Origin: Deroplatys truncata
Taxonomy: Eukaryota > Arthropoda > Insecta > Mantodea > Mantidae
Assembly (NCBI GenBank): GCA_030765065.1
Contig: CM060990.1
Span: forward strand, 667,070,618 to 667,134,617
Direction of reading: 5' to 3'
Length of the DNA: 64,000 nucleotides
The first letter of the stretch is position 1. Every line of letters begins with the position of its first letter. Of the stretch, positions 33,598 to 46,549 are shown piece by piece. Below the pieces are notes generated by a model, which was given only the letters and a program-made list of their open reading frames with translations, was not told where the DNA came from and did no database searches. The translations under genes were made by a program, and so were the position numbers.

Positions 33598-36013
33598 TTT
33601 ATTCTGCTAAGAGATTTAAAATTTGATTCTCTACTGAACTTTGACCCTAGCCACTCATTTTGTAGACAATCACTACAGTTTATTCACATTTTACAATTTC
33701 TCGTCAATAAATTATCTTGTTTTTTTTCAGTTTTTTCATGTACCATTTCCACTTGTTTTTCACTTTTCACTTATTGATTCCTTTACCATCACACATTCAC
33801 CATAGTTTTCCATTCAAAGTAAGATACACTACCTCTTACTTTTCTCTATCCACTGTCCAAAACCATTTATTTTTTACTTTACACAAAAACTGTCCAATAC
33901 TCTTAGCGTCCTTGCACATCATTTTGATTATAAGTGTACTTCTATCCCCCTTCAACCACTTCATTTTAAAAATTCTCTTCTCCAATTTTCTGTTCCTTGG
34001 CACTTAAATACTATGTGTTCAATGTCTTCATTACCACCACATATCGGACGTTGGTTCTGAGGAATACCCTGTCTTAACCCTCTTAGCCTCCATGCTCCGG
34101 TTCTTACCCATGCAATAGATTCTCTCTCTTCTTTATTTACTGTGTCTATATATTTTTCCCTACCCCATGTATTTTTCATTGGCCTATAACAAACCAATGA
34201 GCTCTTTTCAGCAATCTCACTGAACATAATTTATATTTCCATATCTTCCAGTCTTTTCCTCGCCTTTTTCCAAAACTTTTTCACGTTATTTTCTCTCCTG
34301 CTCCATATGTCTCCTAACCCATTTTTCTCCAAAATGTTCCGTAAATGACTTACCCATCCATCATTCATTAAACTATTCTCTTAGTATTCTATACAGTGTC
34401 TTAACACATTACTCTTTCCTAGATTTAAAGTTCTGAACCAAAATTTCACAGCTCTTTCCATTATCTTCCCCTTAGTCACCACCCTGTCCATTTGTAATTG
34501 CGCTATCTGTTTTACAATTGCCTTCGGTAACCCTAGTATTTCTCTACAAAGCATCCTGTGCACCTCATCTATACTTTCCCATCCTCTATCTAATCCCCAT
34601 ATTTCTATACCATACATCATTTTTGCCTCCACAACCATCTCATAAACTTTTTCCGCCATTTAACATTTATATTAGGTACTCTATATTTGCAGCTTCTAAT
34701 TGCTGCCATCACCCCTTTACCTTTTGCCAATGCAAACTTCTTTTGTTTCTCCCATTTATTACCTCCATCTATTTTTACTCCTAAATGAATACAGTCACTC
34801 GCCACCCTGTAATCTTTATTCTCTTCCTTCCACTTTTCATATTTGCTTAATTTTCCCCCCCTTTTTTAATACCACAGTCTGTGTTTATCTCTTGATTCGC
34901 TTTTAACCTCCATTCCTTACAATATACATCAATTGCTTGTAATGATTGTTTTAAACCACTTACTGTAATAGATCCTACCACTAGGTCATCTGCAAAAGGA
35001 ACTCCTGGGATTTGGATGTTGTTAATTATTGGTGTACAGTTATTATTCCTTCCAATTTCTAGTAAGACATCATCTATGTATAAATTAAATAAAACTGGGC
35101 TTAACTTACATCTTTGCCCGAGGCCTTTCTTTTGTTGAATTTTTCTTGTTACACAGCCTGTCTCTACCCTTACCCAGAAGGTGTTCTCAAAATACAATGC
35201 TTTAAGAATATTCACCAATTGCTGACTTACTCCCATACACACTAATTTATGCCACCGAAGTTGTAATTCAATTTGGTCATAAGCTTTCTGTAAGTTTACA
35301 AAAGCCATATACAATTTACCCCTTGTTTCTTTTAAATATTTGTCTGCTAATGACTTTATAATAAATAAATTATCAGTTGTTCTCCTTCCCTTGCGAGAGC
35401 CCATCTGGAATTCCAAAAGGATATTATATTCTTCAACCCAAATTTGTAGTCCAGCCACCAAAATGCCCACAAAAAGTTTTCCTATATTAGATAGTAATGC
35501 AATACCTCTGTAGTTATTAGGTTTATCAACATTACCCTTGCCATTATATATAGAATGGATGATAGCTTCCCTCCATTGTTTAGATATATAACCCTTTATA
35601 ATAATTACATTAAATAAATCTAATAAAATTTTCACTCTTCCTGTTTCAGTACACCACTCCTTAAGAAACTCTGTTGGGATGCTATCAATTCCAGTAGCTT
35701 TATTTTTCTTCAATAACTGGACTTAATTTATTATTTCCTCATTCCTAATTTCACCATCCAATATCTCTATAAAAACATTCCCTATTTCCAGAAATCCCGT
35801 AATTCCTATACTCCTGTCCCCCCATATAATGTTTCGAAATACTCCATCCATTGTCCTGGCTCAAATTTTGGTTTAGTTACACATTTATTATAGGTCGACT
35901 TAAGAACCTGCCATACCTTATTAACATTATTTTCATTTAGACACTTTATCAAATTCCTTTAATTACTTTCTCTCCAGTACCTTTTCTTTTGTTCTAACAA
36001 TAAATTATGTGGG
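33598..36013 (-). mobile_element. LINE family 1, copy D (2416 bp), with RT domain
   Basis: The longest copy. A 13-bp target duplication, AAATGAAGTATTA, lies at 33585-33597 and 36014-36026, so both ends are exact. The RT frame (34847-35713) shows NNYRGIALLSNIGKLF, FQMGSRKGRRTTDNLF, LYMAFVNLQKAYDQI (motif A, Asp altered to Asn), GLGQRCKLSPVLFNLYIDDV (motif B) and VPFADDLVV (motif C, FADD intact). The linker and zinc knuckle (33961-34227, 34381-34659) follow. The hairpin copy at 33625-33636/33660-33671 is imperfect, and the 3' UTR has one repeat unit. The endonuclease part is missing (5' truncated). Confidence 0.9.
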
Positions 36014-36285
36014 AAATGAAGTATTAATTATTATATGTTGTGACTTTTTGGGTTTAAGCTATCTGTAAGGGTATCTGTTATGTAGAGTTCAAATGCAGCT
36101 TTTCAGTGTTGCTTTTTATTTTTGGATTTAAACATGGAAGTGTATTGTCTTTTTCTGTGGTGAATTTTACTTCAGGAATTTTGCATATTTAGGGGTTTTA
36201 ATGAATCTTTGGCCCCATTTTTATTAACTACTGCAAAGATGTTCTCAACATACCTGAACCAAGTTATGGAACTCACTGTAATAGT
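36014..36285 (-). pseudogene. Penelope-like element, RT catalytic region
   Basis: The minus strand reads WFRYVENIFAVVNKNG, matching the Penelope RT box WYRYVDDIFAVV with both catalytic aspartates replaced (DD to EN). It is collinear with 33020-33597 and separated from it by LINE copy D. The distance between this box and the GIY-YIG domain, with the LINE removed, is about 280 codons, which is normal for the family. Confidence 0.72.
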
Positions 36286-36289
36286 GATG

Positions 36290-37485
36290 TTAATTCCGCC
36301 TCACTGTGTATGGTCAAGTGCAAAAAATGTGCCAATGCTGTTAGTGTTTTCCATTCTTGAATGTTGGCAGAATCTCCTCATCTATTGTGCTCTGCGCCCA
36401 CCTTAGGTGAGCCATCCTCTAATTGGTTTTAGCTGAAGCCCAATAGACTAGCATTAGCCTATGAAGAAAGGACAGGTCTAGCTAGGCGATGAAAGGGGTG
36501 GGGAATAGGTATATATTACCTGAATGGTGGAAACAATATGCCTCTATTTATAGCCATATTGTTTATAGGCAGACTGTACATACTAGTCCCTGAAGGAGTC
36601 TGGTTCTTATTGGTTCGGCATTAAAGCATTAACCTCTGTAGCCGAATGAGGGATGGAAGGTGCAGCAAAAACATGTTAATTATTGATTGCCAAATTAAAC
36701 TGTGGTTTCTCATATCAGCACATTTTTTTACACCCGATTGTACCACTTCCAGTTGGTTTTTAATTATTATATATAACTTTATGGGATATTATATGCCCAA
36801 ATTCATTTTAATCACCAATTTTTTTTTCAAGTAGGATAGTGTTATTTTTTTTTTAGATATTTGAATGAAAATAGAACACATATTTACTTAAATTATAACC
36901 AGTAAGGGTAAACCTAATGAAGATAAGCATTAATTGCAGTTATATTTTATAATGGCAATGTATTTTTCCTTTTTTTCTTTTTCCTGCTTCTTCGAAAACT
37001 AAGGTAGCTAATTTGGGCATAATATGCGGAGAAGGGAGGTCCGAAGTTACAGGGTAAATCAATGACAGCTAACAAACAGCTTCAGTTTGAAATAATGATT
37101 ATAGAAGCTTGATAGATACTTCACTTCTTCTTGGACCAGGGTTGTCAGATATCTGAAATCAAAATATAGGACAGATGTGCATTTTGTCGCCCCCCCCCAT
37201 GTGCAACTGAGAAACACTTATGGCAATATTTTTAAAAGTGCTTTCTATTTATCATCGACATTGCATACTAACCAATTGCTAATTTCAGTTTAGTTTTCCC
37301 AATCCTTATGAAAAACACACAGCCTTTTATCTTTTTTTAACATGATTAACTTTGTGTTTCAAATTCCTAAACATTTCCATTATTAACATACTTACTGCTT
37401 TTCAACAAATTAATTATGTGTTCATGTTCACTTCGCAAGCATCTAACAAACACCCTTCATTGTTGATGAATATCAAATAAAAGGG
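36290..37485. other. Intronic stretch, nothing recognised
   Basis: Homopolymer patches and a C-run near 37192. No gene or element could be supported. Confidence 0.5.
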
Positions 37486-37492
37486 AACAGTA

Positions 37493-38470
37493 GACAGGTA
37501 GCACAATTACAAATGGGCAGGGTGGCAACTAAGGGGAAGATAATGGAAAGAGCTTTGAAATTTTGGTTCAGAACTTTAAATCTAGGAAAAAGTAATGTGT
37601 TAAGACAATGTATAGAATTCCAAGAGAATAGCTTAATGAATGATGGATGGGTAAGTAATTTATGGAACATTTTGGAGAAATATGGTTTAGGAGACATGTG
37701 GAGAAGGAGAGAAAATAACGTGAAAAATTTTTGGAAAAAGGCGTGGAAAAGACTGGAAGATATAGAAATAAAATCATGTTCAGTGAGATTGCAGAAAAGA
37801 GCTCATTAGTTTGTTATAGGCCAATGAAAAATACATGGGGTAGGGAAAAATATATAGACATAGTAAATAAAGAAGAGAGAGAATCTATTGCATGGGTAAG
37901 AACCGGAGCATGGAGGCTAAGAGGGTTAAGACAGAGTATTCCTCAAAACCAATGTCTGATATGTGGTGGTAATGAAGACATTGAACACATAGTATTTAAG
38001 TGCCAAGGAACAGAAAATTGGAGAAGAGAATTTTTTAATAAGAAGTGGTTGAAGGGGGATAGAAATACACTTATGATCGAAATGATGTGCAAGGACGCTA
38101 GAAGCATTGGACAGTTTTTGTGTAAAGTAATAAATAAATGGCTTTGGACAGTGGATAGAGAAAAGTAAGAGGTAGCGCATCTTACTTTGAATGGAAAACT
38201 ATAGTGAATGTGTGATGGTTAAGTAATCAATAAGTGAAAAGTGAAAAACAAGTGGAAATGGTACATGAAAAAACTGAAAAAAAACAAGATAATTTATTGA
38301 CAAGAAATTGTAAAATGTAAATAATCTGTAGTGATTGTCTACAGAATGCATTGACGGGAAATTGTAAAATGTAAATAAACTGTAGTGATTGTCTACTGAA
38401 TGAGTGGCCAGGGTCAAAGTGCAACGACAATCAAATTGTAAAACTCTTAGCACAATAAATACAAATACAA
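37493..38470 (+). mobile_element. LINE family 1, copy E
   Basis: Plus-strand, 5'-truncated copy. Two overlapping frames (37513-37809, 37731-38168) cover VATKGKIMERALKFWFRTLN to the zinc knuckle CLICGGNEDIEHIVFKC and end at DREK. The 3' UTR carries two repeat units and the tail AATAAATACAAATACAAA. The right arm of the terminal hairpin is damaged (38387-38398 versus 38422-38432). Imperfect flanking repeats around GACAGTAG may be a target duplication. Confidence 0.88.
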
Positions 38471-41120
38471 AGCAGGACAGTAGTTAATTAATAGGTGTCA
38501 TATCCACCAGGCTAGCCAACCCATAAACACTGCCAAATTTACAGACAATGAACCAATTGTAAGTGGGTCAGAACCAACACTAAAACTGTTACAACAGGGT
38601 AAAACTTACCAGGAATTACTTTTTGCAGTATAAATAAAGATAGCAGTTGGTTTTATGAACTCCAGAGGTGAAAATTTTAATTTTTTTTTAAGTTTAAAAA
38701 TACTTAAAAGTATGGGACAATTACTATCCCAAATAGGAACTGTCCAGCACACAGGACATTTAGTACAAATTCAGGACCTCTGGTAATCTGATTTGGACTG
38801 CACTTGTGCAACCTAGCTGAAGATAGAAAGTCACAAGCTAAGGTCAAATGAGCATAACAATTTATCAAGAATTTTTCAGACGTGTTGTTATTCATCCTTG
38901 TTTATACTTTCTTGTATTAACTCCGTGAATCATTAAGAATGCCTTACTACACACACACATGTAAGTAAAGACATGATTTACGACCTTCATAACCTTAATA
39001 TTCAAAACATACTCGCATGATTCAGGGGTGAACAACAGGGAGGTTTCATGCTGTGTAAAGCCTACATTCATAAGACAAAGAAATTTGTATGCATACATCC
39101 TTTATTATAAATAATTCTTCTTGCTGGGATAAACTTCAAAATAAGGTTACAAACACAATGAGACATCACAGGAGGCACACATAATGTGAACTTCTTTTGT
39201 AATGAGTTTTTATCTTGCAATATATTAGAATAGGTAGAATGTGATATGAGTATAATTAGTAGGAGCGAAAAATGTTCATACACACATAAGTCATAAAATC
39301 AAATGAAACATTATGCTAACAGGGGAATACTCCTACACAGCATACTGCAGTTATTACATGAGGTGTATAACAGATTGTATAGTCCACAAGTTAAGTGCAA
39401 AACAACATTTGGTTTAAATTAACATAGCTCTAATTCACACACAGAACCATTTCATCCATAACAGGTGAAGGGCATCCGTGTGTGGTGGAACCGTTATATC
39501 CATAACAGCAATGGTGTTATGCATTTCTACTTATGTAATGTCCACTAATACATTCTCATGACTGACAAAGAACCAATTACTAAAAGGTTACAGTTAGTTC
39601 TTTCCAGAAAAAATGCTAACAACTGAGATTTTTGTAAGTGTTCCTATCCCTTTCCATCACTCTATGCATTATAACATGCATTCACTTATAAATCAGTATG
39701 CTGCAAAACAAAATATGGCTGTAAGAAACTTTTAACTTGAAATCACTCTTTATCTTTACTGCTACACACTTTAGTAGCTTAATTAAATTTATGTATATTA
39801 GCATGGCTTATATGAAACAAACCCAAAAAAAAATTAATATTAAAATTTCAGTGATACTTTTTAAAATTTAAATGCATAATAGGTGTTTCAGCATAGTACT
39901 ATGGAAATTTCTGCAACAACCTTTCTTTACTACAGAATTTTAGCACTATAGGGAAATTTCAAACCTAGTTAACCTCCAACATTAAAATCCTGGCCACCTA
40001 GCTATGTTCAATACTTTAGGCAACTGAGATCATGAGAAGGTGCATAAGCAGATGACAACATACCATTAAGTTTGTAATAGGGATTTTTGTCAAAAGCAAA
40101 TTGATGTTGAAAGGGCATCCTCAGTTTATAAATAAGTGTAAAAATAACATTAACTTACCTCTGCCAACTGGTTTTTGAGATATGATCTATATTATTTCAT
40201 TAATTTATTTATCGTATATGCAATGTGAACAAAAAGATGTGTCAGTTTTTCTGGCCAAAACATATCTTTGTTTTTCCTCACTAAGAGAAAGAAAGACATA
40301 CGCATGTACACACTTTACTCACTAACTTTGACTCTGTGGCTGTGACATATTTTATTCCTTAGATCTGCAAAACAATTAGCTCAGAGACAATAATTGCTCC
40401 TCAGATTTGCCTCTAGTATGATGTCCCTCTCTCATCCATGTGCACAGTGACACATCTTCATACGTGCATTATGATGTTACTCTTCCATACAGCTTAACAA
40501 AAATCTGCCACTTCACAAAGCATTCATTGCTTTTCAATTTCTGTTTAAATAAAATATTTACATTTATTACTTAATCTTAAAAGAATATCTAAAAGTAATG
40601 TAATGTTTGTAGACCTTTTTCATGTATGCATAGTATTGACTTTTTACCCCTATATTCATGCACTACTGATAATAATTCCCAAGATAATTTTATACCAAGG
40701 AAGTGCATTTCAATTAAACATTTGATTGCATTACTCTAGTGTTCCATTAAATGTTGAACATAATCCTCTTCATGAAAATGCGTATAGAATATTAACATGA
40801 AAAACATTAATTTTATCCCTTTATTTGCAAGCATGCACCCAAGCACTGCTAGTTTTCCATCTGTAGGCAACTCCTGAATCATGATACACTATATTCATAC
40901 CTTTAGTACTTCTATTATAATTTTTACAAGCAACAATGGCAAAGTTTGGAGCAATTGAATAGCAAGTTTAATACATGCAAAACAAAAAAGAAAGTGTTAC
41001 ACAGGAGTGCTAATGAAATATCATCCTCACAGTAGGTAATGAAGTAACATTTTGTTACATGGGTAATTGTTTGGGCTACAAATTTAACCCAGATTTTAAT
41101 TATTGTTTTAGTTTCTTTAA
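38471..41120. other. AT-rich intronic stretch, nothing recognised
   Basis: No coding pattern, repeat or element end could be supported in this 2.6 kb. Confidence 0.5.
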
Positions 41121-41123
41121 ATA

Positions 41124-42431
41124 CAGTGTGTCCCGTTGAATCCTTACCACAAAGAAACCTTAATATCTCCAAAACTAATAGACATAGAATAGCCGGAATT
41201 ATATTGTATGTTAGAGGAACTCACCAAGTTTCAATAAATCTCTGCATGTGTGCTTTTGGTGGCCCAAAGAATATCTAGATGGAACTCTATCTCCCTCCAT
41301 GTGTTCTGCAGCATTACTGGTGTGACGGAAGCACAAGCGTCAATTATCTGCCTTCAGAGGTCAGCCAGGTCCTGTACTGGAGATCAATAAACAATGCTTT
41401 TTACATACACTCATAGAAAGAAATCTAAGGGGGTTAAGTCTGGTGACCTTGGAGGCCATTCAATGGGACCTGCTCTTCCAATCCACTTGTTTGGAAATTA
41501 TGTGTTGAGATAGTGTTGAACTTCATGGCTGACATGTAGAGTGGCTTCATCTTGCTGAAAGAAGAACTCATCCGGTATTTTGTGGGACTGCATATTTCTT
41601 CAGTATATTAGGTATGTTGTCCCTGTTACTGTGGTTTCAGCAAAGAAAAAAGGTTTGATCACTGTATCACAAGTTAAAGCATACCACACGTTAACTTTGG
41701 GGCTATCACATTCATATTCCATTATGACACATGGGTTTTCTGCTCCCCATATTCTACAGTTATGGCAGTGCACTTTATCAGATGTGTGAAAGGTTGCTTC
41801 ATCTGAGAATGCAATGTGGTTGAGGAATTCATTGTCATCATCAATGCAGGATAACAGTGCAGTAACAGATAACTTGGCCCATTTGGATTTATCATTCCGC
41901 TGTAACTTTGCATAAGTTGGATTTTTTATGCTCTAAGTCGCAGTCTTTTATGGACAACCATGTGAGCAGTCGTCTTTGGAACACCTAGCTTTAAACTGGC
42001 CGGTCGAATTGACTTCCTTGCGCTACACTGAAATGCTTACCTTACATCTTCAACTGTCGCTGTGGACACTGGTTGTTTGCCGCTTCCCTTTTTCCTCTGC
42101 ACAGATTCTGTATTCTACAGCTTATGTCATTTCACAATGGTATGATGATCTAGAGCATTTGCACCATATTCCTGCCTAAATCATCTTTGTACTGCAATTG
42201 AGAATGTCAATTGGCTAACCAAAAATAACATTTCACTTTCTATTGTACCGTGAATTCCGCCATTTTAACTCTGTGTGTTGTCATACCTTGTGCATGCACA
42301 GTAGTCTCATAATTGCATTGTCACGAAACTTGGGGAGTTTCTACACAAGACAAGCTGAAAAGCATAATTATAACGACTGTGTGAGAAGATATTAACATTT
42401 CTTAGTGGTAATGATTCAACAGGGCACATGG
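41124..42431 (-). mobile_element. Full-length mariner-type transposon (1308 bp), inactive
   Basis: Long terminal inverted repeats: the left CAGTGTGTCCCGTTGAATC continues through TTACCAC...AAGAAA...TTAATATCT and the right end mirrors it for about 47 bp, with patchy similarity up to about 105 bp. TA flanks the left end (41122-41123) and TA lies at 42432-42433. The minus-strand transposase contains SDEATFHTSDKVHCHN, FFFQQDEATLHVSHE and SPDLTPLDFFL, so the three Asp positions are traceable; stops interrupt it. Related to, but distinct from, the mariner at 19904-21180. Confidence 0.85.
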
Positions 42432-42654
42432 TAATTATAAACACTCTCCAGGCTTGTATTATTATTCTTTATACTGCATACTTGCCTTTTATCAAAACTA
42501 TAAATATAACCTACACATCAGAGTATTTCATTAGAAATCAATATGAGCCAAAAGTGTTATGAAATTGTAATATTATTTTTATTTTGTCAACATTAAGGCT
42601 AAGTGCAATATAGGTAATTTATGATGAATTAATGTTTACACTATATAAGTGTGC

Positions 42655-42980
42655 TCAGATAGTTCAGGGTCTTGTTCACAGTTCATCTACTGAGGGTTGA
42701 TGTTTTAATTCCCAATTTGGGGTGGTGATTTTAAGTCGCCTCTATCCAGGCCTACACCTCTTGACTAGCTATTATGAATTATCTCCAAGGCCCAGCAAGG
42801 TTCAGAGACCATGGTAAAAGCTATAGGTCCCCCAGTTCCATTGCCATACTCATTGTCATCCTGTCATTAGATGTAATGGACACCACCTGCAGGATACATC
42901 CAGCTATTAAATGGGTTCAGTCATCACTTGATGGAATGAGGTTCCGTGAATGTCATATGAGACCTTATTGAGAAGATTGG
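42655..42980 (+). mobile_element. Possible tRNA-derived SINE
   Basis: The + strand reads GTGTGCTCAGATAGTTCAGG (A-box like), then TTGATGTTTTAATTCCC (weak B-box), then a body with CCAAGGCCCAGCAAGG and CATATGAGACC. It is diverged and no target duplication was found. Confidence 0.4.
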
Positions 42981-43264
42981 AAACAGTACCAACTTACTTT
43001 TATCACATTTCCATTTGAAGGGTTTTATTTTATTACCACTCTGCATGTAAATGAAATTCTTGTACTACAATGGTGGATACTTAATTCATACCACTACAGA
43101 GCCTTCATTTGGATGGATGGCCAGCCTAATGGGAATTTGCTTGGCACCAGGAAGCACAGTGTTTGCTGGTAGAGCCAGATATTCACTTATATCCAAGGAC
43201 ATGGATTTTTCATGCAAATTATAACCACAGTAACCACATGCTTTAACAAACATGTTGGAAGTTA

Positions 43265-43503
43265 TATCTTTGTATCACTATATCTCTCTCACACCTTCTA
43301 AGAAAATTTTCATTAACATCCGTTAATTCTTCATGGACATGTAAATAAAACTATGCTTTGTCCTTAAAGAAATTAAGCATGAGTCGATAAAGCAATCATT
43401 AATATTAATCAATGCCCAAATACAGAAATTAACTCTATTCACATTACCACATGGTTGCAATTCCGGAATTACACCTTATCTTATAGGATTTTAATTTCAA
43501 AAG
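43265..43503 (-). pseudogene. mariner transposase remnant, part 2
   Basis: The minus strand reads LLKLKSYKI then, after frame shifts, NRVNFCIWALIN and FYLHVHEELTDVN, which resemble the middle of a Tc1/mariner transposase (LKLKPYKI, R-x-x-FC-x-W, DEAWFYL). Part 1 lies beyond the inserted 43506-44218 element. Weakly supported. Confidence 0.45.
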
Positions 43504-43505
43504 TA

Positions 43506-44218
43506 CGAGGGATGTTTTTAAGGTATGGTCCGTTATGCAATAAAATAAGAACTACAAAATATTTTGGTTACCTCATTATTTTATTCCATTGTATATACCT
43601 TAAGTTTTCTTTCCACATAGTTTTCACAGTCAATTAAATTCTCATTCTGATGAGGAATAAATTTTAGTAGCTCTTCTTAATAGAAGTTCGCCGCCAATCC
43701 ATAAAAGAATTGTACAGTTTCTGAGATGCATTTTTCTTGTCTAAGATTCCGTGGCAGAAGAAACTCTGTTATTGGAATCGTTGGTTTCAGGAGGGGGATT
43801 CAAACTAGTGATCCGGAAGTCAGATCTTTTATCACAGAGTAGCTGCAAGAAAACAATTGTGAATCTGCAAGTTAGTGTGATGTTAGTCAAAAACAGACGA
43901 CTCATTATTTATGTCCTTCAAAATGCTTTCGTGCATGTCCTGCAAATTTATTCCTAAGAGATTCCCACAGCTCATTTACAACACAGAAAAATTTTACTCC
44001 AGAAACAGCTACACGTTTCCTAGATGGATTGGCGCCGGAAGTCTGTAACGAGGTCCTAAAAATAATTATGCTACGATAAGGCAAATGCTCGAAATGCATT
44101 GATAACTGGTAGAAAATTAGTGTAAGGTTTGAAGGCTGGAGTAAAAAATAATTATCGAAAAATGTTTAGTAGTTAGTAATTTATTGCAAACCGGACCTTA
44201 CTTTTAAAATACCCCTCG
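43506..44218. mobile_element. Non-autonomous mariner-like element (713 bp)
   Basis: Terminal repeats CGAGGG(g)TrTTTTwAArGTA...GGTCCG at both ends (left cgagggatgtttttaaggta, right in reverse CGAGGGGTATTTTAAAAGTA) are flanked by TA at 43504-43505 and 44219-44220. No recognisable transposase. Inside, at about 43780-43850, the minus strand has a tRNA-like piece (GATAAAAGATCTGACTTCCG and TAGTTTGAATCCC). It splits an older mariner remnant. Confidence 0.75.
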
Positions 44219-44460
44219 TATAGTGGCACCCCAAGCCAAGATTTGCAAAATTCCTGATTCCTGTGCAAGCTTTCTCAAAGATTTCTTTGGACTTCATTCT
44301 AACTTTTCTCTGATGTCATCAAGATTCTCCTTTGTAAGAATACAGTGATTTGCTCCCGGTTCTTATTAAGAATAGATTCCATTTCCCTAATTCTCTTCAC
44401 AAGATTATGAACCATATCTCTGCAAGGGCATGAACATCTGGCAGTGTGTCTATACATTGC
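44219..44460 (-). pseudogene. mariner transposase remnant, part 1 (N-terminal HTH)
   Basis: The minus strand reads LTKENLDDIREKLE, stop, SPKKSLRKLAQESGI, matching the helix-turn-helix region SPxKSxRxLAxExGI of Tc1/mariner transposases, with VHNLVKRIREME upstream. It continues at 43503 on the other side of the inserted element. Between 44461 and 45348 nothing further was recognised. Confidence 0.6.
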
Positions 44461-45348
44461 TGCCTCGCTTCACTAAAAGAGTGAAGAATCACCCATTAAG
44501 ATTCTGTGTGCTAAAGTATACAGAGTTTTTGAAATTATAACAGCACTAACACATTATGATACTGAAACACATGATCTTACAACAAAACCTCTGTACAGAG
44601 ACTTTGTGTCAACTGATTAGCCATAACATGGGGAGGAGGGAAAATTGAGGGGGAACTGAACCAGTTAGAGACAGTGCAGTGCAGGGCAAGCAATTTCCTG
44701 TAATGTGGCCATGCTACATCCTTTTAATATTTTTTCTTTACCGATTGATACAAATATGTTAGTATGTATGTATTTAATTGGTATGTGTGAATGTTATTTT
44801 CATCTGATTTATAATATTACATGTATGTACATTACAATTTAATATATCAAACTTTTAAAATTAGTGTACAGAAGCATTTTAAATATAAAAAACAATCTTT
44901 TTTCAAACACACACAAATTAAAAGTATGTGTCAGAGTAGAAAGTTATTCACTCGTCCATTATCTGTTTGTCATAACATGCTGCGCATGCCAGCATCACGT
45001 GCTTGGTACAGATTTTCTGCTGGCCTTTGCCTACATGCTTCCTAGTTGACTTGTTCCTATTCATCCAGGTAATGTCCATAGATGATTTTTTTTTTAATTG
45101 GAGCTCTTAGCAGTACAATAATTGCTAGAATTAGCTGCCTCATTATCATTACTATTGAATTATACACCAGAGTCGAAATTATGGAAATTTTCCATAACAT
45201 GGTTCTCATCACCCTCTTCACTGTCTCTCTTATCAATATCCATATCATTTCTCTTGATCAACACTTCTTGTAACTGCTGTGGTAACATTTTACCATCTTC
45301 TACATTGTCTACGCAATAAAATTTTCATTTCTCTATCATTGGTAAATA

Positions 45349-46133
45349 TAGGGTAGTTAAATTGTATTCGAACCCACTCACGGCCTCTCTCTACTGCGCA
45401 AGACAGCCGGCAGAGGCAGACTAAAATCCTTACCTTATAATGGATGCTGGAAATGTTGACCTTCTGCTCTCAAACAGGCAGCATATTTCGTGTAAATATT
45501 CTTGCTCATTCTCCGAAGCTCAGCAGCAGGAATTCTTGTGATTTTTTGCGCAATGTTTTCTCTAAGTTCCTGTAGTGTGCGAGGACTGGAACAATACACT
45601 TTGTCTTTTAAAGAAATTCATAAATAAAAATCACAACTCGTTAGGTCAGGAGAATAAGGGGGCCACAAATCAACACTAATTATTCTATCATCAAACACCT
45701 CTCTTATTGCATGATTCTGCTACAGCACATATGGCTGCTGTATCATTACATGCAATAAGAGAGGTGTTTGATGACAGAATAAGTGTTGATTTGTGGCCCC
45801 TTATTCTCCTGACCTAATGAGTTGTGATTTTTATTTATGGGGTTCTTTAAAAGACAAAGTGTATTGTTCCAATCCTCGCGCACTACAGGAACTTAGAGAA
45901 AACATTGTGCAAAAAATCACAAGAATTCCTGCTGCTGAGCTTCGGAGAATGAGCGAGAATATTTACACGAGATATGCTGCATGTTTGAAAGCAGATGGTC
46001 AGCATTTCCAGCATCTATTATAAGGTAAGAATTTTAGTCCGCCTCTGCCGGCGTAATTTCCCCGGCGATTGCCAGCTGTCTCGCGCAGTAGAGAGAGACC
46101 ACGAGTGGGTTTGAATATAATTTAACTACCCTA
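45349..46133. mobile_element. Foldback element: two inverted mariner ends
   Basis: Two arms of about 380 bp in inverted orientation, centred near 45741, end in TAGGGTAGTTAAATT and are flanked by TA (45347-45348, 46134-46135). Each arm encodes the same transposase C-terminal segment: the right arm (45793-46023, + strand) reads YSPDLMSCDFYLWGSLKDK, RENIVQKITRIPAAELRRM and RYAACLKADGQHFQHLL, and the left arm has it on the minus strand with one stop. SPDL...CDFYLW holds the last catalytic Asp. The N-terminal two thirds are absent. The right arm has about 26 bp more near its end. Confidence 0.88.
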
Positions 46134-46549
46134 TATGAGATTTGCCCTACAATGATAACTCAAAGGGATTTAAATAAATATGTCTGCTATCATAAATCTG
46201 AAAGCTTATTGATAATTAAGAATGAAGAATGTACGTAATAAAGCTATTGAAATGCCCACCTCTCTTAGTTCTGTAAAAGCCCTAGAAGATGCGCAGTATG
46301 CACTAGTAAAAATAAACTGACTGGACCACATAGCAAGTGGACTATTTGAGGTTAAGTGAATCCCTTCTCCTTTCCTTTTTTAAGCAGAACCAGCAAATTA
46401 CTCATGGTTAAATTATGTGTTAAACATCGGTCTTCGACATTATTTATATTTATCTAAGCAAACACTCAATAATATTCTCATTAAGTGCTGTTCAAAATAA
46501 TCAAGCTTTTAGATTACTGGAAATTACTTTATGAATGCAATAAAAGTAT

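Noticed and set aside
45793-46023. Host gene of 76 codons
   Set aside because: It is a transposase C-terminal segment repeated in inverted orientation at 45349-45728 and flanked by mariner-type ends.
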